A stretch of DNA of 64,000 nt from NCBI GenBank assembly GCA_965242605.1, contig CBDESS010000002.1:558001-622000 (forward strand), read 5' to 3'. Position numbers and translations under genes: made by a program. Below are positions 59,252-64,000 of the stretch, piece by piece. Source of the stretch: JAAXHF01 sp965242605. GTDB taxonomy: Bacteria; Desulfobacterota; Binatia; Bin18. Numbering within the stretch: the stretch's first letter is position 1; the number at the start of each line of letters is the position of its first letter. The notes below the pieces were generated by a model. It was not told where the DNA came from, did not search any database, and saw only the letters and a program-made list of their open reading frames with translations.

Positions 59252-60538
59252 TCAGATCGCTCCGACCGACCGCAGGCGGGCGAGCCGGTGGCGGCTGTAG
59301 CCGAGTAGGCCGGTGTACACCTCGGTGTTGTGCTCGCCGATATGCGGGGCACGGCCGGCCACCGACAGCGGGGTACGACTCAGTTTGGCGAATGGACCCG
59401 GGTAGGGAATCGTCTCGCCCAGGTCTTCGTGCTCAACCGGCACAAAAAAGTTGCGGGCGGCCAACTGCTCGCTGGCGGTAATGTCCGCCACGGTGGCAAC
59501 CGGGGCGAGCAGGATGCGCCGCTCCAGGGCCCCGGCGTAGATCTCGGCCTTAGTCATGGTTTTCAGAAAGGCGCTAATGGCCGACTCAATGGCGTCAATC
59601 TCCCGCTGGACTTCGTTGCCCCTGGCGTTCATAAATGTCGCCGGCCCCCACTGGGTCCAGTCTTTGTCCAACATCCACTGCGGGGCCATGCCCTTTTCGT
59701 CCATCCAGCCAAGAAAGGCTTTGAGCGACGGGGTCAGCGGGCCGCCGGCGACCAGGAGGGTGATATAACCGTCTTTGCAGGCAAAGACGAGACGCTGGCG
59801 CATGCCCTCAGAGCCGGCAAAAACGCCGTTCCGCTCGACCGAGTTGCCGTGCAGAATGGGAAACGCCTGCTCGTTCATCAGCGTCCAGACCACGCAGGCC
59901 TGCATATTGACCACAACGTGCTGGCCCTGTCCGCTCAGCTCGCGCGGGTAGTGGGCGGTCATGGAGCCGACCGCGGCTTCGGCGCTGGCGTGAAAATAGC
60001 TCTGCAACAGGTTGATGCGGACAGGCCCGCGGTCCTTCTCGCCCATAATGGCCATGCCCCCGCCGGTTGCCCAGGCGATCAGATCGTCGGCCTGCTGGCT
60101 GCGGCCCGCTTGGGTGTCGCCAAACGGGGTGATGGAGGTCAGGATGATGCGCGGGTTGTGCCGCGCCAGCGCCTCATAGCCCAGCCCCAGTTCATCCAGA
60201 TAGCCGACCGGAAAGGTCTCGATCACAAAGTCCGAGATGGCGGTCAGCGCCAGGAAAACGGCCCGCCCGTCCGCGCGTGTCAGGTCGAGGGTGATCCCCT
60301 TTTTCCCGGCGTTGTAGGCGAACCAGAACAGGCTTTTCTCGGGGTCTGCCTCGTCGTGGTAGAACGGCGGCAGGGTCCGAGCCGCATCGCCGCCCGGCGG
60401 CTCCATCTTAATCACCTCAGCGCCCATGTCGGCAAACATTTTTCCGCACAACATGCCTTTTTCGTCGCTCAGGTCAAGGACACGGTAGCCGGCCATCAGT
60501 GCGCTGGGCGGCGGACCGTTTGGGGCGGATGTCGTCAT
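59252..60538 (-). CDS. CaiB/BaiF family CoA-transferase-like subunit lacking the catalytic Asp
   Basis: A 428-residue homologue of family III CoA-transferases: VLDLSDEKGMLCGKMFADMGAEVIKMEPPGGD, AYNAGKKGITLDL, ETFPVGYLDELGLGYEALARHNPRIILTSITPFG. At the position of the acyl-accepting Asp, 22 residues before GQGQHVVVNMQ, it has Tyr in LLQSYFHASAEAAVGS, so it cannot form the aspartyl intermediate itself. ATG at 60538 follows AAGGAGCC. Overlap in genome order with the Asp-bearing partner (18 nt gap) suggests a structural or regulatory subunit. Confidence 0.85.
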   Translation of the reverse strand: MTTSAPNGPPPSALMAGYRVLDLSDEKGMLCGKMFADMGAEVIKMEPPGGDAARTLPPFYHDEADPEKSLFWFAYNAGKKGITLDLTRADGRAVFLALTAISDFVIETFPVGYLDELGLGYEALARHNPRIILTSITPFGDTQAGRSQQADDLIAWATGGGMAIMGEKDRGPVRINLLQSYFHASAEAAVGSMTAHYPRELSGQGQHVVVNMQACVVWTLMNEQAFPILHGNSVERNGVFAGSEGMRQRLVFACKDGYITLLVAGGPLTPSLKAFLGWMDEKGMAPQWMLDKDWTQWGPATFMNARGNEVQREIDAIESAISAFLKTMTKAEIYAGALERRILLAPVATVADITASEQLAARNFFVPVEHEDLGETIPYPGPFAKLSRTPLSVAGRAPHIGEHNTEVYTGLLGYSRHRLARLRSVGAI

Positions 60539-60645
60539 CGCGTGGCTCCTTGTGTTGGATGTCATGGTGGGCCGGCGACCCGGGCAGCGGGCAAACTGTA
60601 CGGCTGAACCGCCCTCTGAGTCAAGCGGCGCATGGACGCGCTGCC

Positions 60646-61452
60646 TCAGGGCAGGAGGGCGATAATCCGCACGGGTGCCCCCGAGCCGCCGGCGATTTTC
60701 ATCGGCAGGGCGATCAGCAGCGCCCCGGTTGGCGGCAGCCGGTCGAGGTTGGCCACATTCTCCAGCCCGGGCAGGTTGGCCGCGTGAACGAGCCGGTGCG
60801 CCCCAAAGTCGGACGACTGGCCATAATCAAGACTCGGCGTATCGACACCAAGCGCGTCAACGCTGCGCTGGGAGACGAGAAAGCGGGCGGCCTCGTCGGA
60901 GAAGCCCGGAAAGTGCAGATTGGCCACATCGCCGGGCCGGTCGGTGCCGAGGTAGCGCTTTTTATCCGGCCAGCGTTTGCCCCATCCACTCCGCATCAGA
61001 ACGATGGCCCCGGCCGTGATGGGACCGTGGGCGCTCTCCCAGGCCGTGATATCGGCCACGCTCAGCCGATAATCGGGGTTGGCCGCGGCCTGAGCCTCGA
61101 CATCAATCACGACTGCCGGGCCGATGAGCTGTTGAACCGGCACTTCGGCCGCGGTCCGCCGACCCTCAGCAAAATGGATCGGGGCGTCCATATGGGTGCC
61201 GCCGTGCTCGGCCAGGCAGATATTATTGGCCGCATACCAGTAGCCGGCCGCGGTTTTGCCGGCGGCGACAACCTCGTGTTGAAACGGCTTGGCCGTTGGC
61301 CAGAAGACCGTGTTTTCATCGAACGCATAGGTAAGGTCAATCACCTTGTTGTCATCTATATCCCAGCCGGCCCACAATCCAGGGGCCGACAGCCAGCCGC
61401 TCAGGATGACGGACAGGGTACAAATGCCACGGATTTTCAGACAGCCCAGCAT
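60646..61452 (-). CDS. Exported cyclase/kynurenine-formamidase-like metal hydrolase
   Basis: A 268-residue cyclase-family protein (PF04199-type). A signal peptide is present (ICTLSVILSGWLSAPGLWAG), so it acts in the periplasm. The metal motif HGGTHMDAPIHF (His-x3-His/Asp) is clear, with IDLTYAFDENTVFWP before it and ALGVDTPSLDYG after. Family members hydrolyse amides or lactones, including N-formylkynurenine. ATG at 61452 follows AGGAGGG. It precedes the CoA-transferase pair by 107 nt on the same strand and is divergent from the iron alcohol dehydrogenase. Confidence 0.85.
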   Translation of the reverse strand: MLGCLKIRGICTLSVILSGWLSAPGLWAGWDIDDNKVIDLTYAFDENTVFWPTAKPFQHEVVAAGKTAAGYWYAANNICLAEHGGTHMDAPIHFAEGRRTAAEVPVQQLIGPAVVIDVEAQAAANPDYRLSVADITAWESAHGPITAGAIVLMRSGWGKRWPDKKRYLGTDRPGDVANLHFPGFSDEAARFLVSQRSVDALGVDTPSLDYGQSSDFGAHRLVHAANLPGLENVANLDRLPPTGALLIALPMKIAGGSGAPVRIIALLP

Positions 61453-61598
61453 ACGCTTCCCTCCTGTGTGTGCTGCCATAGCGTATGGACGGCCAGCCCA
61501 CAAGCGAGGTCGCGATTGACAAACCCGAGGCACCGGCAGGATAATCGGGTTCCCTGTTCACCCTCGGCTCCTCGCCCTGAGCAGAGAAGGAGGAAGCA

Positions 61599-62714
61599 AT
61601 GGTTCGGGAGTATACATTCCCCCAGTTGGAAAACGTGATTTTTGGGGCCGGCGGGCTCGATCGCGTGCCCGGCGAGCTCGACCGTTTTGGCAAGCGCCGC
61701 GCCCTTGTCCTGACCGGCCACAGCCTGCCGACCACAACCGATTTGGTCCACAAATGTGAAGCCCTGCTCGGCGAGCGCTGGGCCGGAACGTATACTGGCT
61801 GCAAACAGCATGTGCCGAGCCACACGGTTGACGAAGCCCTGGCTCTGGCCCGCGAGCGTGGGGCGGATTCCATCATCAGCTTTGGCGGCGGCAGCCCGAT
61901 TGACACCGCCAAAATTGTTGCCCTGGAACTGTTGGAAGACGGCCAGAGCCAGGCCGATATGCCCCAGATCGCCATCTCGACAACCCTGTCCGCGGGGGAA
62001 TTCACCCCTTTTGCCGGGATTACCGATGAGGAGACGCGGGTGAAAGGGCTGCGGGTTGATCCTCGGATCGTGCCCAAAACGGTCGTGCTTGACCCCCAGG
62101 TGACCCTGCCGACCCCCCGGCAGCTCTGGACGGCCACCGGCATTAAGGCGCTTGACCACGCCATTGAGGCCCTGTGGTCGGTCAACCCCCAGCCGGTGTC
62201 GGACGCACTGGCCATGGAAGCGATTCGGAAGCTGCACATCTCGCTGCCCCTGTCGGTGCAGGAGCCCGACAATGTTGAGGCCCGCGGCGAGTGCCAGGTG
62301 GCGGCTTGGCTGTCCATTTTTGGCCTGGGCAATGTCGGCGTCCGCCTGAGCCATATCTTCGGCCATCAGATCGGCGCACGCTGGGACGTGCCGCACGGGG
62401 TGACATCGTGCATCACCATTCCCCACTGCATGCGTTTTCTGGCCCCGCAAACCCTGGAGCAGCAGGCCAAGATCGCCGATGCGCTCGGCATCCAGACCAA
62501 GGGGCGCTCGCTCGAAGCGGTCGCGGCTGAGGCCGCCGAGGTGGTAGAGGGGTTTATCGACAGCTTTGACCTGCCCCGCCGGCTGCGGGATGTCGGGGCT
62601 AGAGAAGATGAGCTATCGGTCGTGGCCGGGGCGGTGATTGAAGAAAGCTCGCTGTGGCACAAGCAGCAGGGGGCTGAAGAAGCCATGCTGGGGCTGCTCA
62701 GAGCGATGTGGTAG
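61599..62714 (+). CDS. Iron-containing alcohol dehydrogenase
   Basis: A 371-residue group III Fe-ADH/maleylacetate-reductase-like enzyme. Motifs: NVIFGAGGLDRVPGEL at the N-terminus, SIISFGGGSPIDTAKIVAL (NAD(P) binding), IAISTTLSAGEFTPFAGI, and metal ligands in KALDHAIEALWS plus SHIFGHQIGARWDVPHGVTSCITIPHCMRF (three His). SD GAAGGAGGAAG precedes the ATG. Divergent from the cyclase; with the neighbouring CoA-transferases it suggests degradation of an oxygenated organic acid or alcohol. Confidence 0.9.
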   Translation: MVREYTFPQLENVIFGAGGLDRVPGELDRFGKRRALVLTGHSLPTTTDLVHKCEALLGERWAGTYTGCKQHVPSHTVDEALALARERGADSIISFGGGSPIDTAKIVALELLEDGQSQADMPQIAISTTLSAGEFTPFAGITDEETRVKGLRVDPRIVPKTVVLDPQVTLPTPRQLWTATGIKALDHAIEALWSVNPQPVSDALAMEAIRKLHISLPLSVQEPDNVEARGECQVAAWLSIFGLGNVGVRLSHIFGHQIGARWDVPHGVTSCITIPHCMRFLAPQTLEQQAKIADALGIQTKGRSLEAVAAEAAEVVEGFIDSFDLPRRLRDVGAREDELSVVAGAVIEESSLWHKQQGAEEAMLGLLRAMW

Positions 62715-62938
62715 GCGCTCACGCCTCTAAGGAGCGGACAGGCCGCACCTCACTCCACATCTTATCTACGAGCCGCCGCGTTTGACCCCGGTCAAATTGG
62801 CTGGCTGGGCGGACTGGCCACCGGTGGCCTGATTATTCTCTCGTGTATGGAGCTCTGCCTTACAACGGCGTCTGGAAGAGCGCGGGGCGGGCTGTGCGGG
62901 CTGAGACGGGCCGTCCCGTTTGTGATTCCCACACGGGT

Positions 62939-63295
62939 TCAGTGCTTCAGCCTTATTCTGGGCGGTTCGCTGCCGAGCCGTTCGGGTTCAGTATCCAGCC
63001 AGCTCAGGTCGTAGCCGACCCGATCGCGGAGCGCCTCCAGCGCTACCCCGGCACAGCCGTCTGGCAGTGGGCCGAGTGTCTCCAGCCCCAGCTCCAGCAT
63101 GTTCCGTCTGCCCGGATAGCCCTGTGCGCATTTGTGGTAGCCAACCGCAATCCGGATCAGGCCGATGAACAGCCGCCAGGTGTTGTCGTCATGCTCGACC
63201 TCATCAAGCGCTTCTTCGAGATGCTCGTGGGCCTCAAAATACCGTCCAGAATTAAAGTCCTTGATCGCCCGCAGCAGGGATGGGTGGTAGCGCAT
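62939..63295 (-). CDS. DUF309 domain protein
   Basis: A 118-residue helical protein with the DUF309 signature FNSGRYFEAHEHLEEAL and the later WRLFIGLIRIAVGYHKCAQGYPGRRNMLELGLETL. Function unknown. Its upstream minus strand has TATAGT only 8 nt before the ATG, so the mRNA may be nearly leaderless. A small hairpin (CTTTCTC-GCA-GAGAAAG) lies just beyond, between it and the divergent amidase. Confidence 0.85.
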   Translation of the reverse strand: MRYHPSLLRAIKDFNSGRYFEAHEHLEEALDEVEHDDNTWRLFIGLIRIAVGYHKCAQGYPGRRNMLELGLETLGPLPDGCAGVALEALRDRVGYDLSWLDTEPERLGSEPPRIRLKH

Positions 63296-63363
63296 GGTTC
63301 GCTACTATAGCTTTTCTTTCTCGCAGAGAAAGTGCTAAGGGAAGGGAAAAGGAGGGATGCGCT

Positions 63364-64000
63364 ATGGCAAACCTTGCCGAACTGTGTACTAGGACCATGA
63401 CCGAAGTTGCCGCGCTGATCCAGAGCAAACAGGTCTCGCCGGTGGAGCTGACCCGGGCCATACTGGGCCGCATTGAAGCCCTTGACGGCAAGCTGCACAG
63501 CTATATCACGGTCAGCGCGGATTTTGCCCTGGAGCAGGCCCGGGCCGCCGAGCAGGAGATCACGGCCGGGACCTACCGGGGACCCTTGCACGGCATCCCG
63601 ATTGCCGTCAAAGACCTGTGTTTCACCAAGGGTATTCGCACCACATGCGCGTCGAAGATTCTGGCCGACTGGGTACCCGACTACAACGCCACGGTCATTG
63701 ACAAACTGTACGCCGCGGGCGCAGTGCTGCTGGGCAAACTGGGTATGACAGAGTTTGCCCTGTCCGGCTATCATCCCTCCGTACAACCCCCGCGTAACCC
63801 GTGGAATCCCGACCACTGGCCGGGCGCGTCATCGAGCGGTTCCGGGGCTGCCACAGCCGCCTCGTTGTGCTTTGGCTCGCTCGGCTCAGATACCGGCGGT
63901 TCCATTCGTTTTCCGTCCGCAGCGTGCGGCATTGTAGGCATCAAACAGACCTATGGCCGGGTCAGCCGCTACGGCGTGTTTCCGCTCGGCGAGACGCTCG
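63364..64000 (+). CDS. Amidase (amidase signature family), N-terminal part, cut by window end
   Basis: The ATG at 63364 has AAAAGGAGGG upstream. At least 212 residues are present with no stop before the edge. The Ser-cisSer-Lys triad is visible: AVKD (Lys), GASSSGSGAA (cis-Ser) and SDTGGSIR (nucleophile Ser), with GPLHGIPIAVKDLCFTKGIRTT and the NPWNP...GASSSG block. This family includes GatA, aryl-acylamidases and allophanate hydrolase. The single gene with no gatC/gatB visible favours a general amidase. Confidence 0.9.
   Translation, partial: MANLAELCTRTMTEVAALIQSKQVSPVELTRAILGRIEALDGKLHSYITVSADFALEQARAAEQEITAGTYRGPLHGIPIAVKDLCFTKGIRTTCASKILADWVPDYNATVIDKLYAAGAVLLGKLGMTEFALSGYHPSVQPPRNPWNPDHWPGASSSGSGAATAASLCFGSLGSDTGGSIRFPSAACGIVGIKQTYGRVSRYGVFPLGETL

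Noticed and set aside
62843..63310. 155-codon plus-strand frame at the DUF309 locus
   Set aside because: It runs antisense to the recognisable DUF309 gene and has no SD or family motif.

Overview
The window is high-GC bacterial chromosome from a Gram-negative organism. It carries an outer-membrane TolC-type channel, SmpB/tmRNA, class A RNase P RNA, bS21 next to dnaG, and hopanoid-type isoprenoid genes. The many CaiB/BaiF CoA-transferases, an LLM-type flavin oxidoreductase and a MetE-like methyltransferase resemble environmental lineages such as Entotheonellaeota/Tectomicrobia, Binatota or Deltaproteobacteria-like groups. That placement is inference from gene content only.

Layout. 0-12 kb: end of holA, a structured minus-strand transcription unit with a 13-codon ORF, a catabolic trio (CaiB, SMP-30, MetE-like), a peroxiredoxin-like gene with an in-frame UGA, mtnA, nagZ, panB-panC-smpB and the tmRNA gene. 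12-23 kb: nudC, then a defence island. The island holds an AAA ATPase/TOPRIM/NYN operon on the plus strand and, facing it, a type I restriction operon on the minus strand (hsdR, a HicB-like gene, a fused hsdM-hsdS, and three accessory genes). The accessory genes at 15.8-17.7 kb are clearly more AT-rich than the core genes. 23-33 kb: a crotonase, amt behind a sigma-54 promoter, a decayed DNA methyltransferase, yjbQ, dxr-hpnD, ribBA and a frameshifted Hsp33 gene.

33-53 kb: aroE and PPDK, recO, grpE-dnaK-dnaJ, thiL-larB-AarF-type kinase, a ClC channel, rpsU-dnaG, a CAU tRNA, a zinc-ribbon coiled-coil protein, rnpB, and an AMIN-TolC fusion. 53-64 kb: folE, an acyl-CoA carboxylase beta subunit, an LLM oxidoreductase, asnS, another methyltransferase remnant, an adjacent CaiB/BaiF pair in which one partner lacks the catalytic Asp, a metal-dependent cyclase, an iron alcohol dehydrogenase, a DUF309 protein and the start of an amidase.

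The strongest unusual signals are five. (1) The peroxiredoxin-like gene at 5603-6135 has UGA in a UxxC redox motif, followed at the right distance by a bacterial SECIS-like hairpin. (2) A minus-strand unit at 719-1083 has promoter, structured leader, strong SD, 13-codon ORF, branched RNA and U-tract. (3) A compact AAA/TOPRIM/NYN module has internal duplications and sits beside a fused type I RM locus. (4) A CoA-transferase pair looks like a heteromeric enzyme. (5) A consensus promoter at 27371 drives only about 45 nt before a terminator. Several single-base frameshifts, two of them at G/C-rich runs, could be assembly errors or real decay.
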